Assembly: GCA_052386455.1 (NCBI GenBank)
Contig: JBQTKD010000084.1
Location: 1 to 6,338 of the forward strand
DNA length: 6,338 nucleotides
Source of the DNA: JBQTKD01 sp052386455
Lineage (GTDB): Bacteria; Actinomycetota; Actinomycetes; Sporichthyales; Sporichthyaceae
Reading direction: 5' to 3'
Position numbers and translations under genes: made by a program. Shown here piece by piece: positions 1 through 4,750 of this stretch (the stretch's first letter is position 1; each line of letters begins with the position of its first letter). The notes beneath the pieces were generated by a model. The model was given only the letters and a program-made list of their open reading frames with translations, had not been told where the DNA came from and did not search any database.

Positions 1-493
1 GCTGCTGGCGTTCACCAACCCGACGATGAACTCCTACCACCGCCTGGTCCCGGGCTTCGAGGCTCCGGTCAACCTGGTCTACTCCGCGCGCAACCGCTCG
101 GCCTGCGTCCGCATCCCGGTCACCGGCAGCAACCCGAAGGCCAAGCGCATCGAGTTCCGCGTCCCGGACCCGTCGAGCAACCCGTACCTGGCGTTCTCGG
201 CGATGCTCATGGCGGGCCTGGACGGCATCAAGAACAAGATCGAGCCGCCGCTGCCCGTCGACAAGGACCTCTACGAGCTCCCGCCGGACGAGCTGGCCGA
301 GATCGCCCAGGTTCCGGACTCGCTCCCGAAGGTGCTCGACGCCCTCGAGGCCGACCACGGCTACCTCTCCGAGGGTGGCGTGTTCACCGAGGACCTCATC
401 GAGACCTGGGTCGCGTGGAAGCGCGCCAACGAGGTCGACCCGATCCGCCTCCGCCCGCACCCGCACGAGTTCGAGCTCTACTACGACATCTAG
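1..493 (+). CDS. glnA: Glutamine synthetase type I, C-terminal part (5' end outside window)
   Basis: This is the last 163 codons of glutamine synthetase, which makes glutamine from glutamate, ammonia and ATP in the cytosol as a dodecamer. The first full codon is at base 2 and the stop is TAG 491-493. The catalytic-domain segment NRSACVRIPV and the block RIEFRVPDPSSNPYLAF carry the active-site arginines and glutamate of the family, followed by LMAGLDGI. The loop DLYELPP contains the tyrosine (codon 272-274) that is adenylylated in GlnE-regulated GSI-beta enzymes, so post-translational control by adenylylation is expected. The ending RPHPHEFELYYDI resembles mycobacterial GlnA1 more than the paralogues GlnA2-4. 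About 315 N-terminal residues lie outside the window. No disruption is visible. It is a conserved core gene and marks the edge of the accessory-looking region to its right. Confidence 0.97.
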   Translation, partial: LLAFTNPTMNSYHRLVPGFEAPVNLVYSARNRSACVRIPVTGSNPKAKRIEFRVPDPSSNPYLAFSAMLMAGLDGIKNKIEPPLPVDKDLYELPPDELAEIAQVPDSLPKVLDALEADHGYLSEGGVFTEDLIETWVAWKRANEVDPIRLRPHPHEFELYYDI

Positions 494-506
494 GCCGTAG
501 GCACAC

Positions 507-537
507 AGCGGGTCCCCGGTACTCCCGGGGGCCCGCT
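507..537. terminator. Hairpin terminator after glnA, probably bidirectional
   Basis: GCGGGTCCCCGG (508-519) pairs with CCGGGGGCCCGC (525-536) across the five-base loop TACTC. There is one G-U wobble, and the outer A507-T537 pair can extend the stem. It starts 14 bases after the glnA stop. No U-tract follows, as is usual for actinobacterial terminators. The minus-strand genes to the right end at 606 and converge on this site, so it may stop transcription from both sides. Confidence 0.8.
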
Positions 538-605
538 TCGTCGTTGGGCGCCGAGTGGCGAACACGGAAGCGGCTGAAGTGGCGCGAATCGCCGACGCCG
601 CCACC

Positions 606-872
606 TCACCCGTTTCTTCTGTGTTCTCCAGTCGGCGAGGGCGTTCGATCGGCGGTCAACCTCGACCCGGTGGTGAGCGTCTCGGCGCGAAGGTGGCGGG
701 CCATAGGGCACACATCGCCCACGACGCGACCGGCGAGGCGGCCCCACCGCTCCGCGTCGCCGTGCCCGTGACCAGATCTGATGGTGCGGCAGGTACGCGC
801 GATCAGGATGCAACTGAAACCGACGCCGGCGACGCAGGCACCGATCGCCACCAGAGCAAGCAGTGTCCGCAT
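606..872 (-). CDS. Small single-TM membrane protein, last gene of the sigma/DUF1326/DUF2182 set
   Basis: This is an 88-residue protein of unknown family. Residues 2-26 form one strongly hydrophobic segment (LLALVAIGACVAGVGFSC and following), an uncleaved anchor or signal anchor, followed by a basic stretch and a GHGHGD motif that could bind metal. The ATG at 872-870 is preceded by AAGGGAGA at good spacing and lies 18 bases after the DUF2182 stop. That placement is the main reason to accept it as a gene co-transcribed with its neighbour. The C-terminal third looks poorer: it ends with AGA AGA codons and low-complexity polar residues. It also runs antisense to a stretch on the + strand that resembles MazF (about 628-720), so the original protein may have been shorter and this tail acquired by rearrangement. 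No function can be named. Participation in the same envelope process as DUF2182 is inferred from position only. Confidence 0.6.
   Translation of the reverse strand: MRTLLALVAIGACVAGVGFSCILIARTCRTIRSGHGHGDAERWGRLAGRVVGDVCPMARHLRAETLTTGSRLTADRTPSPTGEHRRNG
628..720 (+). pseudogene. Fragment of a mazF-like toxin gene (3' half, no start)
   Basis: Reading + strand codons in phase with base 628 gives SPVGEGVRSAVNLDPVVSVS and then ARRWRAIGHTSP. This follows the second half of MazF, where the intact copy at the right end of the window reads RRSAVNLDSVESVS and then LGVLVERIGRLSD. At DNA level, 649-684 matches 6246-6281 at 31 of 36 positions, including an unbroken 17-base identity, in the same codon phase. 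There is no MazF N-terminal half (no RGEVWW or PVVVLSR), no ribosome-binding site and no antitoxin. It is therefore a relic rather than a gene. It overlaps antisense the tail of the small membrane protein gene. The identification rests on one conserved motif plus weaker flanks, so a chance resemblance is not fully excluded. Confidence 0.5.
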
Positions 873-890
873 CGCCGGTCTCCCTTCCGT

Positions 891-1766
891 TCAGTGCTGC
901 GCGTGCGATCCGTGGTGCTCGACCTCACCCGAGTGGCTGGGCAGGACCTCCGGCCGGGCGAGGACCAGCAGGCCGAGTCCGACGAGCGCGACGCCGGCCA
1001 TGCGGCCGAGGCGACGACCGTTGGGCAGGACCTTCTCGACGTACACGAGAGCGGTCACGCCGGCGAGCGCGGCGACGTTCATCATGCCCAACGGGAACAT
1101 CAGGGCCATGAGTGCCCAGCAGCAGCCCGCGCAGTGCCAACCGTGGTGGACGCCCATCCGCACCGCGCCGAGTCGCCCTTCGCGCCAGTGCTGCATCACG
1201 AACGCCATCGGCGATCGGCACTCAGTGAGGCAGCGATCCTTGAGCCGGCCGAACTGGTACGCCCCGGCCACAACGACGACCGCACCGCCGATGCGACCGG
1301 TGTTCTCGTCCACCCACGCCAGGTTCGACGCGAGACGTTCTGCGCCGACGGCCAGGACGTAGGCGCCCACGCCGAGCGCCGTCCATACGACGAGATAGCC
1401 GAGCACGAACAGCCACGTCGGCACGTACGCCTTGCCCGCCGTCCGCTTGGTGGCGGCGAGACGCGCGAACATCAGGATCATCGGCGCGACCGCCGGGAAC
1501 ATGGTCGCGATCATCATCGCGACCCACACGGCCAGGAACAGCAGCGCGCCGAGGCCCATCGTCGGCGTCGTAGCGTGCTCGCCCATGTCGGCGGTGAGCA
1601 GGTACCACCACGACGCGGCCGTCAGCGCGATCAGGCCCAGCAGAATGCCGGTCCGCGCGCGCGACATCGGAGTGGCGACCATCTGTCGCCACCAAGCGGT
1701 CGAGCACGCTCGGGCGGGAACGTGCGCGTGCTCGACCGCGCTCACGGGAGCGGCCAGGTCAGGCAT
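891..1766 (-). CDS. DUF2182 polytopic membrane protein, predicted metal-binding
   Basis: The product has 291 residues and belongs to the DUF2182 family (COG5486, annotated as predicted metal-binding integral membrane proteins of unknown function). About seven hydrophobic segments are visible, near residues 40-58, 70-100, 114-140, 158-172, 213-230, 231-246 and 255-270. Family landmarks are WVAMMIATMFPAVAPM (81-96), the loop QFGRLKDRCLTECRSP (171-186) with C179 and C183, and GWHCAGCCWALM (209-220) with H211, C212, C215 and C216. The tail is His-rich (HSGEVEHHGSHAQH). The chosen ATG (1766-1764) overlaps the DUF1326 stop by 8 bases, which suggests coupled translation. Alternative starts are Met29 (1682) and Met34 (1667), just before the first TM. 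The region between the two possible starts holds a 14-bp perfect inverted repeat, so the downstream start is a real option. An open frame continues upstream to 1883, but only inside DUF1326. Confidence 0.9.
   Translation of the reverse strand: MPDLAAPVSAVEHAHVPARACSTAWWRQMVATPMSRARTGILLGLIALTAASWWYLLTADMGEHATTPTMGLGALLFLAVWVAMMIATMFPAVAPMILMFARLAATKRTAGKAYVPTWLFVLGYLVVWTALGVGAYVLAVGAERLASNLAWVDENTGRIGGAVVVVAGAYQFGRLKDRCLTECRSPMAFVMQHWREGRLGAVRMGVHHGWHCAGCCWALMALMFPLGMMNVAALAGVTALVYVEKVLPNGRRLGRMAGVALVGLGLLVLARPEVLPSHSGEVEHHGSHAQH
1672..1692. repeat. 8-bp inverted repeat around an alternative DUF2182 start codon
   Basis: GTGGCGAC (1672-1679) and GTCGCCAC (1685-1692) are perfect complements around a 5-base loop. 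On the minus strand the loop reads AGATG, so the ATG at 1682-1680 (Met29 of the long form) sits in the loop. This could expose or hide a start codon, or it could be a chance product of GC-rich coding sequence. Confidence 0.35.
1696..1739. repeat. 14-bp perfect inverted repeat at the DUF1326/DUF2182 junction
   Basis: GCGGTCGAGCACGC (1696-1709) and GCGTGCTCGACCGC (1726-1739) are exact complements separated by 16 bases. The repeat begins 19 bases after the DUF1326 stop and lies inside the first 25 codons of DUF2182 if translation starts at 1766, or in its leader if it starts at 1682. On the transcript it can form a stable stem. Possible roles are a processing site, an attenuator or a protein-binding palindrome. 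Confidence 0.6.
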
Positions 1767-2421
1767 TCCCGCCGGACCACTTGAACGGGATGTGCTTGCT
1801 GGAGGTCTTGACCATGCCGATGTGGAAGTCGCCGAACAGCGGCTCGTCGGGCTGGGTGATCTCCCCGACGCCCCAGGTCGCAACGACGTGCTCGCCGGGA
1901 CCGACCTCGGAGCCGGGCGGGTTGATCAGCTGGACGCGCTTGTTCGGGTCGGCCGTGGGCCCGGTCAGCGCGACGGCCGAGGCGGATACCTTCCCCGAAA
2001 CCTCGACCTTCCAGGAGGCGAGGTCCTCGGCGATGTCGATGGAGACCGGCACGACCTCGACGCCGCGCAGTTCGCCGATGTTCTGCGCGAAGGCGCCGGG
2101 CCACCCGCCCGCCTGGCCGCCCCAGATCGCCTGGACGCCGCCGAGCTGCTCGGGGGTGGCGTCGTCGCCGACGAGCAGTCCGACGGTCATCTGCGACTCC
2201 CCCGCCCACAGATCGCCCTCGAACCGATAGATCACGACGACCTTCACGCCGGCCATGTCGACCTCGCCGTACGCGCCGGAGTTCACCCGGTAGGCGAGAA
2301 CGCCGGTGCACCGGTTGTCGGTGGGGGCCTGCGCAAACTCGCACGGGCAGGCGATGTTGCAGCTGCAGACGTCGAACCAGTCGCCGTCGAGGTGCCAGGT
2401 GGGAACGGAAACGGTTGTCAC
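1759..2421 (-). CDS. DUF1326 family protein with Cys cluster
   Basis: This 220-residue protein matches the DUF1326 family (COG5588), whose function is unknown. Near the N-terminus is the family's cysteine cluster, GDWFDVCSCNIACPCEFA. It has C19, C21, C25 and C27, with C38 following, and looks like a metal-binding or redox-active site. The rest is a beta-rich domain with the conserved stretches VVVIYRFEGDLWAGES (61-76), VQAIWGGQAGGWPG (96-109) and FGDFHIGMVKTSSKHIPFKW (196-215). No signal peptide or TM segment is seen, so it is probably cytosolic. The start is GTG 2421-2419, behind AAGAAGGA at short spacing. The open frame continues further upstream, but only through the intergenic region and antisense into the sigma gene. 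Its stop overlaps the start of DUF2182, and the two families are recurrent neighbours, so they probably act together. The 146-bp leader holds two inverted repeats and a possible ECF-type promoter. Confidence 0.92.
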   Translation of the reverse strand: MTTVSVPTWHLDGDWFDVCSCNIACPCEFAQAPTDNRCTGVLAYRVNSGAYGEVDMAGVKVVVIYRFEGDLWAGESQMTVGLLVGDDATPEQLGGVQAIWGGQAGGWPGAFAQNIGELRGVEVVPVSIDIAEDLASWKVEVSGKVSASAVALTGPTADPNKRVQLINPPGSEVGPGEHVVATWGVGEITQPDEPLFGDFHIGMVKTSSKHIPFKWSGGNA

Positions 2422-2450
2422 GAAATCCTTCTTTCGAGCGGGGCGGACAA

Positions 2451-2474
2451 CGGCCGGGCGAACGGGCCCGGCCG
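2451..2474. repeat. 9-bp inverted repeat in the DUF1326 leader
   Basis: CGGCCGGGC (2451-2459) and GCCCGGCCG (2466-2474) pair perfectly across a 6-base loop. On the minus strand the stem ends about 20 bases before the AAGAAGGA ribosome-binding site of DUF1326, so it lies in the 5' leader of that gene if transcription starts upstream. Confidence 0.55.
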
Positions 2475-2493
2475 ACGTGGACGAAACTCCGGC

Positions 2494-2524
2494 GCACCGG
2501 ATCGTCGGTAGGACGATCCGGTGC
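2494..2524. terminator. 13-bp perfect inverted repeat between sigma gene and DUF1326 (terminator/attenuator or operator)
   Basis: GCACCGGATCGTC (2494-2506) and GACGATCCGGTGC (2512-2524) are exact complements around the 5-base loop GGTAG. The stem starts 43 bases after the sigma stop codon. As RNA it would be a strong stem without a real U-tract (GTTTCG follows on the minus strand), compatible with a partial terminator that separates sigma from DUF1326 expression. As DNA it would be a long palindrome suited to a dimeric regulator. One arm overlaps the CGTC of a possible promoter, which favours the operator reading if that promoter is real. Confidence 0.6.
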
Positions 2525-2538
2525 ATCTCGATTGGACA
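2512..2538 (-). promoter_or_regulatory. Possible ECF-type promoter for DUF1326-DUF2182
   Basis: On the minus strand, TGTCCAA (2538-2532) is followed after exactly 16 bases by CGTC (2515-2512). CGTC is the common -10 core of ECF-dependent promoters, and a TGTC-type -35 with 16-base spacing resembles the ECF41 promoter pattern (TGTCACA-N16-CGTC). The match is short and was found by eye. The site lies directly upstream of the presumed target operon and next to the sigma gene, which fits local regulation. Confidence 0.35.
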
Positions 2539-2567
2539 CAGACGTCCGAAGGAATCCGAGGCCGCCG

Positions 2568-3350
2568 TCAGGAATCGCTCTCGGCACGCAGCGCGGAGGT
2601 GATCTCGTCTTTGACGAAGGCCGACTCGGATCGGTCGAGCACTTCGCGCAGGCCGATGGCGGCCTGCGCAAGCGGGGGGCAACTGGCACAGACTCGCAGG
2701 TGCGCCTCGATGGCCAACCGTTGTTCGGGGTCGAGTTGGTCGTTGAGGTAGTCGGCCGCGAACTCGCGGCACCGGAAGCAGAAGGGAGAGTGGGAGGCCG
2801 TCGGTAGATTCGCCGGATCGAGCACGGCCCGGACGAGGCGGGCCCGCGCACGCTGGAGTCGCTTGTGCAGGGCCGCCTCGCTCAGCCCGCAGGCTTCGGC
2901 GATCACGGCGACCGTCATCCCCTCGCCGTCGTGGAGCACGACCACCAGGCGGTCGACCGGCGCGAGTTGGAACAGCGCCGCGCGCAGGTGCGGGTTGTCG
3001 GACACCGAGTCGATCAGGCGGGCCGGATCCTCGACCTCGAGTCCCATGACCCGCCCCCCGACCAGCGACGAGACGTCGACCGGGACTGCAGAGTGTTTCG
3101 TCGACAGGTCTGCGGCGCGATTGTTCACGATCCGGTACAGCCAGGTGGACAGCGCGGATTCGCCGCGGAAGCCCGCACGATTGCGCCACGCGCGTTCCAG
3201 CGCATCGTGCGCGAGATCGTCGGGGTCGACCCCGAACGGGGCCACGCGCGCGGCGACTCTGCGCAGCCGCGGGATCTCCGCCTCCAGCAGGCGACGAAAT
3301 TCTTCGTCGAGGTTGGCCGAGGCGGAGCTGCCGTTGCTCTCGCTGTCCAT
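2568..3350 (-). CDS. ECF sigma factor with fused C-terminal zinc-finger (zf-HC2) domain
   Basis: This 260-residue RNA polymerase sigma factor of the ECF group is about 70-80 residues longer than a minimal ECF. Region 2 covers roughly residues 18-82, with VDPDDLAHDALERAWRNR followed by STWLYRIVNNRAAD. A variable linker (83-118) leads to region 4 (about 120-177), with the helix-turn-helix VAVIAEACGLSEAALHKRLQRARARL. The tail, residues 191-226, is a zf-HC2/ZAS-type finger with C191, C194, H217, C221 and C224 (HLRVCASC is Hx3Cx2C), as normally found in separate anti-sigma factors. No separate anti-sigma gene lies next to it. The tail is therefore likely the built-in sensor, releasing or activating the sigma domain when zinc is lost or a metal or oxidant acts. 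The start is ATG 3350, chosen because GGAGG lies 9 bases ahead. The in-frame ATGs at 3380 and 3359 lack usable spacing. Downstream DUF1326/DUF2182 are the likely targets. It is not assigned to a numbered ECF group here. Confidence 0.93.
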   Translation of the reverse strand: MDSESNGSSASANLDEEFRRLLEAEIPRLRRVAARVAPFGVDPDDLAHDALERAWRNRAGFRGESALSTWLYRIVNNRAADLSTKHSAVPVDVSSLVGGRVMGLEVEDPARLIDSVSDNPHLRAALFQLAPVDRLVVVLHDGEGMTVAVIAEACGLSEAALHKRLQRARARLVRAVLDPANLPTASHSPFCFRCREFAADYLNDQLDPEQRLAIEAHLRVCASCPPLAQAAIGLREVLDRSESAFVKDEITSALRAESDS

Positions 3351-3386
3351 GGTTCCCATCCTCCGTTGTCGGCAGGCCATACAGGC

Positions 3387-3628
3387 CTACGGCCGCAAGT
3401 CCGTCGCGGCCGCGACTGCGGCGCGAATGCCCGCGTCGATTGCGCCCTCGACATGTCCAGGTCCAGCCACCCGTCGTCGTGCGCGCGCGAGAGCAGCCGC
3501 CCGCCGACCCGATTGCGCACTTCGAGCACCACCGCGTCCAGGCCTCGAGCGCGGGCGATCACCGCTGCGACCAGACCGGACACCCCGGCCCCGATGATCA
3601 CCAGGTCGTGCAGTTCGCCGGAGTCCAC
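3387..3628 (-). pseudogene. Flavin monoamine oxidase remnant with internal deletion
   Basis: The minus strand begins GTG (3628) with VDSGELHDLVIIGAGVSGL. This is the FAD-binding beta-alpha-beta GxGxxG of amine oxidases, followed by VVLEVRNRVGGR and a DDGWLDL segment, the family's second conserved block (about residues 8-55). From about 3455 the same frame becomes nonsense. Another frame then reads GHVEGAIDAGIRAAVAATDLRP and stops at TAG 3389-3387. That is the typical C-terminal helix of flavin amine oxidases (GxxxGAxxAGxRAA). About 55 N-terminal and 23 C-terminal residues of a roughly 430-450-residue enzyme are thus left, joined out of frame near CTGGACCTGGAC (3455-3466). It follows the flavoprotein gene by one base, and its stop lies 36 bases before the sigma start, so the intact gene was probably a member of the same operon. 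The in-frame continuation to 3125 would overlap the sigma gene and is not believable. Confidence 0.8.
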
Positions 3629-3629
3629 G

Positions 3630-4592
3630 TCAGCCTGCGGTCGGTTCGTTGTCCGCGAGCCCCTGCAACGCGGCGCGTACGTCTTCTTCCACGAGATCGG
3701 CGTTGAGGTGGGTGACGGCCGTCGCAGCGGCCGCGGTGGCCGTCCCCACCTGCGCGGTGGGATCGGCGAGGTTGCCGGCGGCCCACACGCCGGGCGCTGC
3801 CGTCCGCCCGATCGCGTCGACCGGGAGGTACTGTCCGACGCCCGAGGCGTGCTCGGCCGCCTCGAGACCGAGGCCATGCACGAGGCGCTCGTCGAGCACC
3901 ACCCGCGGGACCAGCGAGAGGAAGGACCGCGCGATCGTGCGGCCGTCGACCACGACGCCCACCAGACGATCGTCCTCGACCACCGGGCGCTCGACGGTCC
4001 CGTGGGCAACCTGGACGCCGCCGACGGCGAGGCGCTGGAGGTCGGCAGGGTCCAGCGATGCCGCGTTGGGCAGGTAGACGACGTCGTCGCTCAGAGTTCG
4101 CCACAACAGGGCCTGCTTGATCGACAGCGGTCCGGTGTGGAGCACGCCGAGGGCGCCGTCGCGCGCCTCCCACCCGTGGCAGTACGGGCAGTGCAGCACG
4201 TCTCGTCCCCAGCGTTCGCGCAGCCCGGCGAGGTCGGGCAGGACGTCGCGCAGTCCGGTGGCGAGCAGCGCGCGACGACCTCGAACGGTCCGACCGTCGG
4301 CCATCTCGGCGACGATCTCGCCCTCGCCGTGTGCCAGCCGGGCGGCCGCCCCCTGCAGCAGTTCGCCGCCGTAGCGCGCGAGTTCGTCCCGGCCGCGTTC
4401 GAGCAGTTCGGCCGGGGAGAGGCCGTCGTGGCCCAGCAGCCCCCGCACGTGGGATGCGGGGGCGTTTCGCGGCGAACCGGCGTCGAGGACCAGCACCCGC
4501 CGCCGAACCCGGGCCAGCATCAGGCCCGCCGACAGACCGGCGGGTCCACCGCCCACCACCAGCACGTCGTAGCGTGCGTCCCCGTCCGTCAC
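3630..4592 (-). CDS. Thioredoxin-reductase-like FAD-dependent oxidoreductase (CPYC motif)
   Basis: This 320-residue flavoprotein has low-molecular-weight thioredoxin reductase architecture. The FAD motif VLVVGGGPAGLSAG is at residues 10-23, ALLATGLRDVLP at 108-119, the redox pair C135-P-Y-C138 in LHCPYCHGWEARDG, and the C-terminal FAD motif PGVWAAGNLAD at 267-277. The CxxCHGxE form is that of the thioredoxin-reductase-like branch that includes fungal GliT-type disulfide oxidases. The segment where TrxB has its NADPH glycine motif reads GVLHTGPLSIKQALL instead, so NADPH use and thioredoxin as substrate are uncertain. Oxidation or reduction of a small dithiol or partner protein is inferred. The start is GTG 4592-4590, after GAGGAGGGA at ideal spacing. 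The amine oxidase remnant begins one base after its stop, then the sigma gene. Co-transcription is likely and would link a dithiol flavoprotein to the Cys-rich DUF proteins. Confidence 0.88.
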   Translation of the reverse strand: MTDGDARYDVLVVGGGPAGLSAGLMLARVRRRVLVLDAGSPRNAPASHVRGLLGHDGLSPAELLERGRDELARYGGELLQGAAARLAHGEGEIVAEMADGRTVRGRRALLATGLRDVLPDLAGLRERWGRDVLHCPYCHGWEARDGALGVLHTGPLSIKQALLWRTLSDDVVYLPNAASLDPADLQRLAVGGVQVAHGTVERPVVEDDRLVGVVVDGRTIARSFLSLVPRVVLDERLVHGLGLEAAEHASGVGQYLPVDAIGRTAAPGVWAAGNLADPTAQVGTATAAAATAVTHLNADLVEEDVRAALQGLADNEPTAG

Positions 4593-4710
4593 TGATCCCT
4601 CCTCGGGTCGCCCGATACGGCACGCCCTGGTGCCGCACTGTGAATTGGACGAACAGCGAAGCGGGATCTGGACGCCTTTCGGCCGCGCACGTCGTTTGGC
4701 CTCGCCGTTG
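4593..4710 (-). promoter_or_regulatory. Leader/promoter region of the flavoprotein gene
   Basis: These 118 bases lie between the zeta-module hairpin and the flavoprotein start. The minus strand carries the GAGGAGGGA ribosome-binding site at the gene-proximal end. It also has a short inverted repeat CGGCAC/GTGCCG (4618-4623 and 4630-4635, 6-base loop), and GTCCAAT (4650-4644), a heptamer also present in the presumed DUF1326 promoter. No -10 can be picked with confidence, and no coding sequence is recognisable. Confidence 0.35.
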
Positions 4711-4750
4711 GAGCCTCGGGACCCGACCCCAGTCGGTGATTCCCGGGCTC
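4711..4750 (-). terminator. Nested hairpin terminator after the zeta toxin gene
   Basis: The arms GAGCCTCGGGA (4711-4721) and TCCCGGGCTC (4741-4750) form a 10-bp stem with one bulged T. Inside it, CCGAC (4723-4727) pairs with GTCGG (4732-4736) around CCCA. The hairpin includes two bases of the TGA stop of the zeta gene (4749-4751). No U-tract follows. It separates the toxin-antitoxin transcript from the flavoprotein gene. Confidence 0.65.

Noticed and set aside
555..1784. Long + strand open frame (409 codons) across the DUF2182 region
   Set aside because: It is antisense to a clear DUF2182 membrane protein. Its product is Arg/His/Asp-rich low-complexity sequence typical of antisense frames in GC-rich DNA. 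It has no ribosome-binding site or recognisable domain.
891..1883. Longer start for DUF2182 at 1883
   Set aside because: The extra 39 residues would lie inside DUF1326, are Ser/Arg/Pro-rich, and have no support as an extension. The ATG overlapping the DUF1326 stop is the natural upstream limit.
3351..3380. Earlier ATG codons for the sigma factor (3380 and 3359)
   Set aside because: GGAGG at about 3359-3363 fits only the ATG at 3350. The 3380 start has no ribosome-binding site, and the added residues are not sigma-like.
3125..3451. In-frame continuation of the amine oxidase N-terminus to a stop at 3125
   Set aside because: After the GWLDL block the residues no longer resemble an oxidase, and the frame overlaps 225 bases of the sigma gene. 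The authentic C-terminus is found in another frame ending at 3387.
2865..4595. 576-codon + strand open frame over the sigma gene and flavoprotein
   Set aside because: It is antisense to two well-supported genes and crosses the amine oxidase remnant and intergenic sequence. Its composition is that of a shadow frame.
4593..4748. A possible tRNA or small coding sequence between the zeta gene and the flavoprotein
   Set aside because: No cloverleaf with acceptor and T-arm pairing could be assembled. The structure present is the nested hairpin at 4711-4750, and the open frames have no start signal.
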